Translations under genes and position numbers: made by a program | Assembly (NCBI GenBank): GCA_028622995.1 | Contig: JAJQJQ010000005.1 | Coordinates: 1,736,001-1,800,000 of the forward strand | Length of the DNA stretch: 64,000 nt | Direction: 5' to 3' | Source of the DNA: Panagrolaimus kolymaensis | Lineage: Eukaryota > Nematoda > Chromadorea > Rhabditida > Panagrolaimidae | The notes under the pieces: model-generated | The model's input: the letters and a program-made list of their open reading frames with translations, nothing else | Databases searched by the model: none | Told to the model about the DNA's origin: nothing | In this document: positions 46,099-57,103 of the stretch, piece by piece | How positions within the stretch are numbered: the stretch's first letter is position 1 | Layout of the letters: each line of letters opens with the position of its first letter

Positions 46099-47927
46099 AT
46101 GCTTTACAAAACTTTTAGCAACAACACCTCCTTTATTTTGTTACTCATGTTTTGGAGAATATTATTCGTTATGATATTTTTTCTTTTACCATCATCGATT
46201 GCTGTTGCTTCTTCTGCAAATAAAAATAGGAAAACATGCGAACCACCATATTCTCCAATAAATATTACAACAACCGTGAATTTTAATGAAATACAAACAA
46301 AATTTCCAAATGATTATATTTTTGTTTTAAATTCTCAACTTGATGAAGTTACTGTAAATCAAACGAGAGTCAAAAACTAAGATATCATTATTTTTTTTCT
46401 TTTCAAAGCTTACTTTACTTTATTTTTTTTAGCAAGAAATTGTCATAAAAATTTTTCATTCCATTGCATGTTTAATTCCCCAATATAGCGAAAAAATAAT
46501 ATTTAATTTAATAATTTTGGAAAACAATGGTATCATCGAACATTATTCATTTCATCCAAATCGAACAAACTTTTTTAAAACTTTTAAACCTTCCATTTTT
46601 TCTTCTTTTTCCTCTTCGACCAATCAAACAACAACGCATGCCGCAAAAATTGAGCATGAAAAAATCAAGCAAGCTCCAAAACAACGTGAACCACGTAAAG
46701 ATGAAATCATGGACGTTTGTGAACAATTAAAAGAAGCTTTAAATGATTTTGTAATTTATAAAAATCACCAAAAAAATTCAGTTAAAAATTATATTTTATT
46801 TGAATTTAGTGGAGGAAATTATGGTCACCAAAATTTTGGACCAGAAAAATGTCAAGAAAATTTTAATGAATTTTTGATTGACAAAAAACGTTAGTTCTCA
46901 GTTTTTGTTTTTACAAGTTTGGTATTGAAATTGGTGGTTTTAAAAGTAAAACCAATTTCCGTGAAGAGACTCGTGATAATTAAAAAAATAAAAGGCAGGT
47001 GTTTTAGTAACCGATATAGTTTTCGTAATTGTGAATATTATTACCATTGGACACGAAAATGAAGTTAAATTAATTCTTCCACCAAATGAAATTAATGAAA
47101 AATTGATTCAAAAAAATCCAACATATTTTTCTGGCGCTCATCTTTATATTGACGGTTTTGATGATTATGGTAAATAAAACCTTAAAAAAATTAAATAACT
47201 TCAAAGGTTTATATTTTCACGTTTTTTAGAAGCAGAAGTTTTAGTTCATTTGGTTCCATTTGTATCGGAAATGATTAATGAGTCCATAAATTTCACCAAA
47301 GCTTATACCAATCTTTATCCTAATAACTCCATTCTTCTTCAAGGTGATAAAGGAAGAAGTCGACCAAAATCGTAAGTTAAAAAAAATAATTGCGCCCAAA
47401 AAAAATTACATATTTAATTACAAACATTTTAGAACATCCAAAAAAAGTGCTCCACCAATCAAATTTGTTACAATTTTTGCTGTTTCATTTGCAATTATTA
47501 TTTTAATTATTGTAATTATTATTTCAACGATAAATGAAAATTATAAAAATAGTAAGCTTTTTTGAAGAAAAAAAAATTAGTGATCTCAAAAAAAGGATTT
47601 TTAGATTTTATTTGGGAGCGAATTCGTCGTTTATGCAATCATCGCCGCAATGAATTGGATTCAGATCGAGTAAACCTCGTGGAAGTTCCAATGGAAAATT
47701 TATCTCAAAGTGCTTTTGGTGAATCACCTTTAATTCGTTCTTCACCTTCCACCATTCATAACAATAATGATGATGAGGAATATGAAGCTGTATGCGATGT
47801 AATTAATAATATTTTACCATCTGAAAATGGCGGCAATAATAATAATAATAATAATCCAAATTTGATTATTGAAATTGATAATGAAAATCTTGTAAATGAA
47901 GCAAGCATCATTTGTTCGAAAATTTAG
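46099..47927 (+). CDS. type I membrane protein, function unknown
   Basis: Exons 46099-46353, 46433-46889, 46999-47169, 47230-47371, 47433-47551 and 47581-47927 close to 496 aa. A hydrophobic N-terminus (MFWRILFVMIFFLLPSSIAV) is the signal peptide. An extracellular region of about 300 residues has several sequons (NIT, NQT, NFT). The TM helix is FVTIFAVSFAIIILIIVIII. A cytoplasmic tail of about 120 residues has an Asn run (GGNNNNNNNPN). The last intron, 47552-47580, is only 29 nt but is required to avoid a stop and has correct GT..AG ends. The acceptor for exon 3 is ambiguous between 46998 and 47007 (both in frame). No family recognised. Confidence 0.65.
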
Positions 47928-48626
47928 AAAGAAGAAAAAATCTTTTTTTAGCTTTCTGATGTCAATCTCTCAAAAGAATAAATTCATGCCACATTTTTCT
48001 GTGGCAAGAAGCAGGCTATGTTCGGGTGATTTAAAGATTTTCTCTTCCAAATGCATTTTCACTCAATCCACTCAGTGCCATTCCAAGTGCCAACCATTAC
48101 TTCTTCATGTTATCTTAAATCCACAATAAATTTTAGTTCCCATCATCAATTTTATTAATGTTAAAAGCTTTGCATTTTTTAAATATAAAATAAACCTTCA
48201 TTATCCGCTAAAACTTCAAAAGCAAAGCAACGATGGAAAATCCTAAAAATTTACAAAAACAAAAACTTTCTCAAGCTAATGAGTAGAAGAAAAAAATTCC
48301 CACAAAGAAAAAAAGTTTATGTTGATCAAGCTTGTTTTGCGCTGATCAACAAAAAACAGCCTCCTCCTTCTCCTTCCTCTTCTTCATCGTTGATCAAGTG
48401 TAAAAAAAATATTAAAAATTTGCATAAAAAATGTAGTTTCTGCTTTGATTATTTATTTTTGTTTATTTTTTACACACATCATATTGAAATTACTTTCCTG
48501 TATTCTTTCATTTGATTTTGATAACACTAATTTCCGCGTTTATTAGTCTTTTTTCTTTTTTGCCATACTTTATTCTTTCACCAAATAACTTTTTTTTAGC
48601 TTTATGAACTTCTTTCGAACTTTGAA
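47928..48626. other. intergenic, nothing recognised
   Basis: 3' region of the preceding gene and upstream region of the transporter. Short frames here look accidental. Confidence 0.5.
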
Positions 48627-50808
48627 ATGGGTACTTTAACTCGTCAATTCAATTCAGAATCAATATCAAGTATTAAATGTCCTTTTCTATGGTTGCTTGC
48701 ATTATTCCTTCATTCATGTTTAGCTGCAGCTGGAACGGTTCATGATTTATCTAAAATTCAATTTTATCCGTCGTATATACATGATCTTGTTGAAGGACAC
48801 AATGCTTCAATAAATGTTAAAGTTCATTTTGATAAAAATGAATTTCATTCAAGTGAATACTATGATAAACCTTTCAAATTGTCTTTAAAGTAAGTTGTTG
48901 TTTTGAAAGCTATGAACAAATTAACTTGATTTTGGTTTTAGGACATTACATGGTGGCATTGCAAGGATCGACAAATCATATCTACTGCTAAATATATCGA
49001 ATTTTACTGGTATTGATGGAACTTTGGTTTATGAAGTAAGTAAACGCTGCACATTGGAACCAATATGCTGATAGTTATTTTTATGGAAAGATAATAAAAT
49101 GTGGAAGCTTTATTAACTATAAAAAAATGACTGGCAGCCTAAGTCTTCTTCCTAAGATGCCATGAAACTTTGCTTTGTGATTCCTCATTAACATAGGGTT
49201 ATCTTATATAAATACCATGACCTTACATCCGCTTTTTATTCATTATTATCTCCTTATTATCCTGATTGTTTTTAGTTTCAAGCAAATGTGGATGCATTTT
49301 CTATGGGAAAAACAGCTTTTCAAGTCCGCTTAACATCTGTTGGAGAATCATCAGCTGATTTTGAACTTCTTGAATTTGAAGAAGATGGTCAAGATTTTGG
49401 TAGTATGTTAAAACCAATTCATGGTGCAGCACGAATGGATTTATGTTATGGGTGATTCGAAAGGAAGGCGAAACGCTGATGACAAAAATATTTATTTTAA
49501 CTTTGATCTTATTGATAACCATTGCAAATATTCTGATGGGTTGTGAACTTGATTTGAAAGCAGTATTATCAACATTGAAACAACCACTTGCACCATTTAT
49601 TGGATGCTTTACACAATTCATTTTAATGCCTTTAATTGCGTATACTATAGCTCATATGGTTTTGCTTCCTCGAGGATTGAATTCATTTGCACTTGGTCTC
49701 TTTGTTACTGGATGTTCTCCTGGTGGTGGTGCAAGTAATTTTTGGACATTATTATTAGAAGGAAACGTTAATTTGTCCATCACGATGACATTTATTAGTA
49801 CTGTGGCTTCAATCGGTGAGTTTAGTTTTTTGATGTCAATCATTATTGCCTTCAAATTTTGTCCAAATCATCTTTTTTTTCTCATCTATGTAATATTTTC
49901 ATATTCTCAGGCTTAATTCCATTATGGATGAATCTTCTTGGTCATAAATTCCTTCAAGGCCTTACTAATGTTAATGTCAAAGTTCCATATCTCAACATCA
50001 TGAGTGGATTGATTATTCTTGTTTTGCCTCTTTTGATTGGAATTGCTATTGCGAAATTATGGCCCAGTTTTGCTGTAAAAGCTCGAAAAGTTCTTCGTCC
50101 ATTTATAATTTTTGTTCTTTTATTTGTAATTACATTTGGAACTCTATTAAATCTTTACATGTTTAAACTGCTGACATGGCAAGCGCTGTTAGCTGGTTTC
50201 TTACTTCCTGGATGTGGTTTTATGTTTGGTTGCTTCTCTGCTTTAATATTGGGACAAAAACCTGCAAATGTCACGGCAATTGCTGTTGAAACTGGTGTAC
50301 AAAATACTGGAATTGCTATAATGTTGTTAAAGGTAAGCATTTGGTTCATTAATAAAGGCTTGCTTTTGCTTTTTTAATTTATTCATTTTTAGTTTTCATT
50401 CCAACAACCTGATGCTGATATTAGTGTTTTGATGCCTGTTCTTGTTGCATGCTTTACTCCGTTTCCAATTCTACTTAGCTATGGCGTTCATGGTTTCATC
50501 AAGTTTATCAAAAATCGTAAAACATCATCAATTGATCTTGAAAAAGAACAATCAAATCTTATGGTAAGTTATCACTTAATTGTTCTTTGTTTTTGTACTT
50601 TTTTTTTGCTTTTTAGCCTTTCTCAATCAAATCACCGCAAAAATCTCTTTCAACTAGAGTCCAAGATGAATGCAATCAACCACTCATTCGCCTTCCATCA
50701 TCATCCACCAATCAACCGAATTCATCAGCAGAAGAAGAAAGAGTGAAGTTTATGGAAGAAATGTTACTTGAACAAGTACTAATACCTGCTGCCACTCTAA
50801 ATGCATAG
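48627..50808 (+). CDS. SLC10-type sodium/bile-acid cotransporter-like protein with extracellular N-terminal domain
   Basis: Exons 48627-48889, 48942-49035, 49276-about 49406, about 49430-49815, 49911-50332, 50393-50563 and 50617-50808. After a signal peptide (LWLLALFLHSCLAAAG) comes a beta-rich extracellular domain of about 150 residues, as in SLC10A3/A5-like members. The transport domain follows: NILMGCELDLKAVLSTLKQP, FVTGCSPGGGASNFWTLLLE (the conserved ASN sodium-binding region), and VETGVQNTGIAIMLL. These are classic SLC10/BASS motifs. Substrate unknown; plasma membrane expected. The joint near 49407-49429 is a problem: coding frame is regained only by removing 23 nt (GT..AG) or through a 65 nt intron 49403-49467 that deletes well-conserved sequence. 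Confidence 0.85.
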
Positions 50809-51574
50809 AGTAAATTAAATAATGAATATTAATTAGGATAATTGTTTTTATGTAGTTATGTAATATATAATAAATGGTTTATGTTTTGTTTCCTTGGATA
50901 TTCAAAGAAAGTGATCTTCTTTAACAAATCTTTACAATTTTGAAATCATGAAAATACACACAGAGATGGAGTAACATGTCAAGATGTGGAAATGGAGAGT
51001 GAGATTGACAAAGTTGACGGATATGAAAACTTTTTCCTCTCTCTCTAGCTTTGTTAAACTTAGGGTTGTCGATTTCCCGGGAATTTCCCGGGAAATGCCT
51101 CAGGGCATTTGGACATAATTCAAATTAATTTTGGTTTTTTTACAAATTTGTAAAGAAAATATTAATTCACCATGCTTTTTCTATGTAATGCCAAAAAAAA
51201 ATACATAAAAATAAGTCATCAATAAAAAGTTATGCTGAAATTTCCCGCATTTCCCGGGAAATTTTGCACGCAAGCGGGAAATTTCCCGGGAAATTCGACA
51301 ACCCTAGTTAAACTCCATATAAGCGATTTTAAAACAAAACGATAAAAATTATCAAATAGAGATCCTTTCTAAAATTTGCTTCATTGAGAGAATCGAATTT
51401 GTTCTTCCTCAACCATTTTCAAATGCTTGATTATTATATTTTTCGGGCTTAACGTGTTTCAATGCAATAAAAAAAACCTTATTGGATTTCCTTTTTTATG
51501 TTGAAAGTTTTGTTTCTGCATTCAAGATTCAATCCAATTCTTTTTAGTTCATTTTCGTTAATTCAATAAAAGCT
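50809..51574. other. intergenic holding a hAT-like MITE
   Basis: Non-coding apart from the element at 51061-51306. A polyadenylation signal (AATAAATGG, about 50868) follows the transporter. Confidence 0.5.
51061..51306. mobile_element. hAT-like MITE, 246 bp, with 8 bp target duplication and CCCGGG palindromes
   Basis: Inverted ends TAGGGTTGTCGATTTCCCGG and, read inward from 51306, TAGGGTTGTCGAATTTCCCG. Perfect 8 bp flanks GTTAAACT at 51053-51060 and 51307-51314. The TAGGG terminus plus 8 bp duplication indicates hAT. Next to the ends, ATTTCCCGGGAA is repeated in tandem, making nested palindromes that stand out in this AT-rich DNA. It does not encode a protein. Confidence 0.85.
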
Positions 51575-52331
51575 ATGGCTGGTTTAGTGGGATATCAATA
51601 TGATTCAGATGAGGAACAAAGAAGGCTATCAACTTGTAAAGGTTTGTTTTTTTCATTATTTATAATTCCAATTTTCATGAAACTTTTTTTAGACGATGAT
51701 TCTCCGATGCATGTTGATCCATCATCATCAAAAGCTGTTTCTCAAATAACCGAAAATAATGAAAATGTGGATGAAGAAATGCCAGAGAAAACTCCATCAC
51801 CTGAAGTTCAAATAATTCAAACAAAAGGTAGCAAATCTCCTCCTGTGCCACCATCAAGATCTCGTCAACGTTCACCATTTATTGGATCATATGCAGAACA
51901 ATTCAAGCGAAAAGCTACACCAATTAATGTTTCACCTGAAGTTCAAGTAAGTCATTACCTTCTTGCAACAACTTTCTATAATTTCATGCTCATTTTTTTC
52001 AGCGAAAATATGATTACATGTTTCAATTAAAAACTCAAGGAAGAAATTTGGAACAAGAATTGGATGGAAATAAAGCTTTCAAGAATCCTGCATTATATGA
52101 TTTTTTAATGGGAAAATTTGATATCGATTTTACTGGTTCTAATTTGGATAAATCTGCAAGAGTATTCAGCAGAGATGATTTTGATAAAGATGATTTTTAT
52201 GATCACTTAGGTAAGCAGCAATAAATGCTTGAATGCTGCAACAAGCTTTATGAAATACTGATTCTTTGTTTTTAGCTTCACAACAAGAAGGTTCACAGCA
52301 ATCTCATAAATCAAAATCAAAGCATCATTAG
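51575..52331 (+). CDS. SAP30BP/HCNGP-like nuclear protein
   Basis: Exons 51575-51641, 51693-51946, 52003-52210 and 52276-52331 give 194 aa. The N-terminus GLVGYQYDSDEEQ matches the YxSDxE opening of the HCNGP family. A Ser/Pro-rich linker follows, then the conserved domain: KYDYMFQLKTQGRNLEQEL, FKNPALYDFLMGKFDID, and DFDKDDFYDHL. Human SAP30BP is a nuclear protein linked to SAP30 co-repressor and to splicing of short introns. The short His/Lys-rich tail (SHKSKSKHH) could help nuclear retention. Length is below human SAP30BP (about 300 aa), mainly in the linker and tail. Confidence 0.8.
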
Positions 52332-53291
52332 TATGTATTTGATCATTTTTCTTATTTCTTTCTTTTTTGTTGTTTTTGTTGTATTTTTTGTAAATGAGAA
52401 TAAAGGCTTGTGAATTTTATATTTATGTTTGTATTATTGATGCTGTTTGCGGATTACTTTTATGCGACAAACAAGCGCAACATAGCTTTCAAGAAAGCAA
52501 TATGTTAATTGGGATGGAAGATAACAAATACGTTTTTTAGTTATGAAATAAGATCGTTGGTTTCAACGATGAGAGAAGAACTAGAGTGTATCGAAACAAT
52601 GGAACGTAGTATTGCTTACAAGCATATTTGAAGCTTTGAGTGAATATCCCGCAAAATATCTCTTAGATTATATTAACACTATTTTTGGTTCAAGCTGTTA
52701 GTTCTTCGAAACAAATTAAACAAAAAGGTGATTCAATAATCTTTTGAAGGTGTTTTTTCACACGTAGAAACTGTTAATAAGAAATCCTAAATCTCATTGA
52801 GTTCAGATATTTTCTGAAACCTGTTTAAAACAAAAATGGCTTCGATGAATGACGAAAAAAATCAATGAACCGAATGCATCTCATTAATACTTACTAACCA
52901 TACTTATTATCATAATTTTCTAAGCAATTTGTGAAAACGTAACACTACTGTATTTCCGCTAATGTTTGATTATGCTATGTACATACAAGCAAGAGCAAGA
53001 CTAATTGGTTAACATTAAAAATCTTGGAAATATTTGTAAATTCTTCTCATTTCTTCTTTACAGCAATTTTCTTTGAAGGTCAAAAGAAAAAAAGAAGAAT
53101 GAAGCCTTTTTTGAATCAAGTGGAATCTCAAAGAGAATGCCGCTCTTTTTTGTTCCAACGAAATTTTATTCGCATTTGATTTTTTTTGATAGGCTATTTT
53201 TTTAGACAATCAATCAAGCAAACGAAAAACCTTTTTTTGATTTCTCTGCTCTTCAAAACTCTGCTGCTTTCGACGATCTCATTCTCAAAAA
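52332..53291. other. intergenic, nothing recognised
   Basis: No gene seen. The base composition is a little less AT-extreme than elsewhere, and I see no repeats. Confidence 0.5.
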
Positions 53292-54463
53292 ATGGCTGTG
53301 GTTGAAGAAAAAAAGCTTCATGAAACTGTTGAATTTCTTCAAAATTTGGGTCTCATTCTTGGTGAAAATGTCGATGCTGAGGAATTTACTCTTGCTCAAT
53401 TAGCTGCTGCTCCATTAAATGAACTCGAAGATGTATGTTTTCTTTAATAATGTTATTCATAAAGATTTTTATTAATTCATTTTTAGTGTTTTTCGTTCAA
53501 CAAAGAAGATGCTAAGAAATTATATGATGCCCTTGAATCACAGCGATCTAAACTTCCAAAGAAATCAAAACGTGTAAGCTTTTTTTTATTATTATCGCTT
53601 TTTCGTTGTTTACATTTTCCTCTTTTTAGAAAGGAATTGCTGCATCTTTTCAACAATTATGGTCTACTCCCAAACAACCTTCAGCAAAGCAATCGTTCCT
53701 TAGTCAATTTGAAGATTTATCTCATATTCGGTATACGGATGGAAATGAATGGCAAATGGATCCTTGTTCAGCTGCAAATGGTGGTTCTTCAGCTCTTTTT
53801 GAAGTTGGTTATTTACTTTTCAAAGATTAGAGCTTGTTGCATGAATATTTTCAGATTGCATTTAATCGTGATCCTCAAAAATATTCAACTTATGTCAATT
53901 CAAAAAGATGGACTCCACTTATGTATGGTTCAGCTCTTGGTCGAAAAAGTATCGTTGAAATTTTGTTGAGAAAAGATCAAGATCTTTGCGCTCGAAATGA
54001 TTCAGATCAAACTGCTTTAATGATTGCTTCTTCGTTTGGTCATGCTAACATCATCGATTTGTTCAAAGTTTGTGCTAAACGTCGTGCTGATAAATTACCA
54101 AGTGAAAGCAAACATGATGAATTCAAAAGAATTATTGGTCTTGATTTGGCTGATGATAATGGTTTCACTGCTCTTCATTATGCTGTATTCTATAATCATC
54201 ATTCTGCTGCTTGTTACCTCTTGAACATTGGCGCAAATCCTAATGCTCCTGATAACGATGGTATGACTCCAACTTTGTTAGCATGCGAAGATGAAATTCA
54301 ACAACAATGTCTACGAGATTTGCTCAAAGCTGGTGGAAACTTGTCATTGAAGAATAATGCAGGCAAAAATGGATTCGATATTGGTAATCGTGAAAGTCTT
54401 AGAAATTTATTAGCATCCATGTCAAACAAAAGCTTCAAATCACCTACTTATGGAACTTTTTAA
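53292..54463 (+). CDS. ankyrin-repeat protein
   Basis: Exons 53292-53432, 53487-53573, 53630-53803 and 53855-54463 give 336 aa. Residues 1-75 form a helical N-terminal domain (LHETVEFLQNLGLILGEN..FTLAQLAAAPLNELED) that looks SAM-like in length and hydrophobic spacing. From residue about 135 ankyrin repeats are clear: RWTPLMYGSALGRKSIVEIL, DQTALMIASSFGHANIIDLF, GFTALHYAVFYNHHSAACYL and GMTPTLLACEDEIQQQCLRD. Ankyrin plus SAM proteins (ANKS-type) act as cytosolic scaffolds; the domain order here is reversed relative to most ANKS proteins, so the SAM call is tentative. No catalytic domain. Confidence 0.75.
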
Positions 54464-55270
54464 CTGTTTCTTTTTATTGTATTACCTTTATATTTTTATG
54501 ATAGGTTGTAACTTTTCCAATGCTTTCTTTTTTACATTGTTCCCTTATTTGTAATTTTTTGTTTCCACCCATTTTGTTTGTGATTGTATAAATGTATGAC
54601 TTTTCTTTTTTGTGTATTATTCTAAGAGCTTTTAAGTCCGCCGTAAGAGCGAAACATGTTTTCTAAGTTTACATTATTGTCAATCACTGAATACCGCTAC
54701 CATACTCGACTAAACTCGTGTCTTATTAACTTCTCTGAAACTTTTTACACAAACAGATTTACGTTTTGCGATGCTTCTAAAACTATGCAACGACCAAATT
54801 TTCATTGAAATATCAAAAAACATTTCTTTTTTGACAAACAAACATTTATCTTTAAAATTAATCATGATTGCCTTTGGCGGAGGAGAAATAGCGCGGATGT
54901 CATCTTTCTCTAACTATAAAAAAGCGATTTGGTGCTGCAATGTTATTTGTCGTCGTCGTTCAAAAAATAATTATGGAATACATTATCTAGTATTGCTCAT
55001 CCTAAAAAAGATTTTCACGGGCGAGAAGCTCATCTTCTTTTTTGACAGGTTTGGAAAGGGAGATGCTTTGCTTATCTCACGTTTTAGCAAACTAGTAATT
55101 TATGGAACCGGAACCTTTTTTTCCTCTACGTCGTCGTCTTCTTCGTTTTTATTTTTGGGTGTTAAATAATTTGATGATTTTTTTTGATTAAAAAACGATG
55201 GAAGAGGATATATAAAAGCTTGAAAAAGAGATGAAGATGAGATTAGTAGCTGATTTAGCTAATTATAAAA
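54464..55270. other. intergenic, nothing recognised
   Basis: Short weak frames only. A TATA-like ATATATAAAAG at about 55208-55218 lies 55 bp before the next ATG and is a plausible promoter for it. Confidence 0.5.
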
Positions 55271-55943
55271 ATGATTGGAAAAGTTGTTCTTTTCGGTGTT
55301 GCTGCTTTGTTTGCTGTTACTTTGGCTCATCCACGTAAGTTGTTATAAAACCATTGGAAAGTTAGGTTGATAGCTTAGAAAGTTATTACTAGAGTTTCAA
55401 TATTTTTTCTTTAATCCGCTTTTCGACTTTTTACTCAAAAGTTTCAATGGCTTTGAAGCTAGCTTGCCAAGTTTTTTATATTAACTTAACTCATTCCTTC
55501 ATTTTTTTGCAGAATGGCGAACTCTCGAATGCACAACACCCGATGGTCAACTTCGAGGTGGTAAAGATCGTGCAAGATGCAACATGATCATCAAGGATGC
55601 CGAAAATGAAAAACCCGGTCGTAAAGCTGCTGAAAGTGAAGGATGTTTCACTGAAACCCATAATGGTGAAGAACGAGTTTATTGTGCCTTAGTTTGCCCA
55701 GAAGCTCATACCGTTTTCAATGCCCACATCAATCAAGGCCATCGAGCTTGTTTCAATTTCTTTACCTATCAACTTGAAAAGCGTGATAATGATTGGTTCC
55801 TTTGGAGATCGGGCAAATGTCTCAATTCCACTGTAAGCTTCGATGTTGGATGCAAATTTGATAAACCCTTCCCTGAAATTGTTCCAAATGATAATGAAAT
55901 CTTTGCTCGTCTTCGTGCACGTGCTCGTAAAGCTCTTGCCTAA
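55271..55943 (+). CDS. secreted cysteine-rich protein, function unknown
   Basis: Exons 55271-55334 and 55513-55943 give 164 aa. Signal peptide MIGKVVLFGVAALFAVTLAH. The mature protein has 8 cysteines (LECTTP, ARCNM, GCFTET, YCALVCPE, ACFNF, KCLN, GCKF), probably four disulfides, and an Arg-rich C-terminus (RLRARARKALA). Codon use is richer in C-ending codons than in neighbouring genes, as in strongly expressed nematode genes. A TATA box just upstream and the single intron after the signal peptide also suggest a compact, highly expressed secreted product. No family recognised. Confidence 0.7.
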
Positions 55944-57103
55944 ATTATTATTACCATTTCTTTTCACAGAAGGAAAAGTTTTTTAATTATTTTGTTTTGA
56001 TCTTTCACAAATTATAAATTTAATTTAAACTAAAAAAAATGTTTGTAAATAAAGTGTAACTGATTTTGAAGGTTATATTATTATAAACTCCAATTTTTTA
56101 AAATAAAAACTTTCAAGAGAAAAATCTGATTATGCAATCGTCGATGTTTTTTTAGTCATTAAAATTTTTTGCACCTGTTGCTAGCATTTTTTTTAATCTT
56201 AGACATTTTTTCTATGAAATGTTTACTAAAATAATGACTGTATAAAAATTTTAAAAAGCAATTTCTTGTCCATTTTATGTTTACGCTTTTTCTTTTTCTT
56301 TCAGGAGAAAATTGATTATTAGTTAATCACAAATAGAGCAATACCCAAAAAAAAATTTATTACCATATCAATTCACTTTTACAAGCTGCTTTTTCTTTTC
56401 TTTTTTTAGCCGTTCTTCTTACTTCCCTCGAGAGAAAAGCATGATGGCTAATTTAAAACACAAATTATGAGTAAAAATGTATCACGATTCAAAAAAGGTA
56501 GCAATCATAAATAGAATTCTTTGAAAAAATGTGTTTATCGTTCTTTCACGTTTTTGTTAAATATTTTTTTAAACTAACTGTAGGTGTCTGGAAGCTAAAG
56601 ATACTTCCACAACTTTTCCATTTTTCATTTGCCTTTGTTAATTGCCGCTTTTTTATTCCATCAAAAAGACTTCATAACCAGCCTATCTCTGTTTAGCTTT
56701 TTATCCCCTTATTTTTCCATCTTCAACAAACACACAATCGTGCAATAAACTTTGTTTGTCCATTTGTAAACAATCCTTTTAAAACTATAAAAAAATATAT
56801 TTAGACATACTTATAAATTAAATTTGTAATCATTAATTTTATAGACCAAAATTATTAAAACTCGTTAATCCAAATTATAAGAAAGGCGTAAAGAATATTA
56901 AAAAAGCAAATTGTAAAAAGGCAGGTGGTGGTTAAACTCTTGCTATCCATTTACCAAAAAATACTATTTAATGTTTTTTGAAACAAACATATGCTTTATA
57001 ACAAACAAAAAGTCATAAATTAAATGGAATAAAGAGCGTCTGGAATTTTAAAAATTTTTATTTATCAAACTTTTGCGAAAACCTCGAGAGTCGAAACAAG
57101 AGA
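55944..57103. other. intergenic, nothing recognised
   Basis: AT-rich spacer without visible gene or repeat. Confidence 0.5.

Noticed and set aside
54771..55169. 132-codon open frame MLLKLCNDQIF between the ankyrin and secreted protein genes
   Set aside because: No codon bias, no domain, low-complexity end; it looks like chance in an intergenic region.
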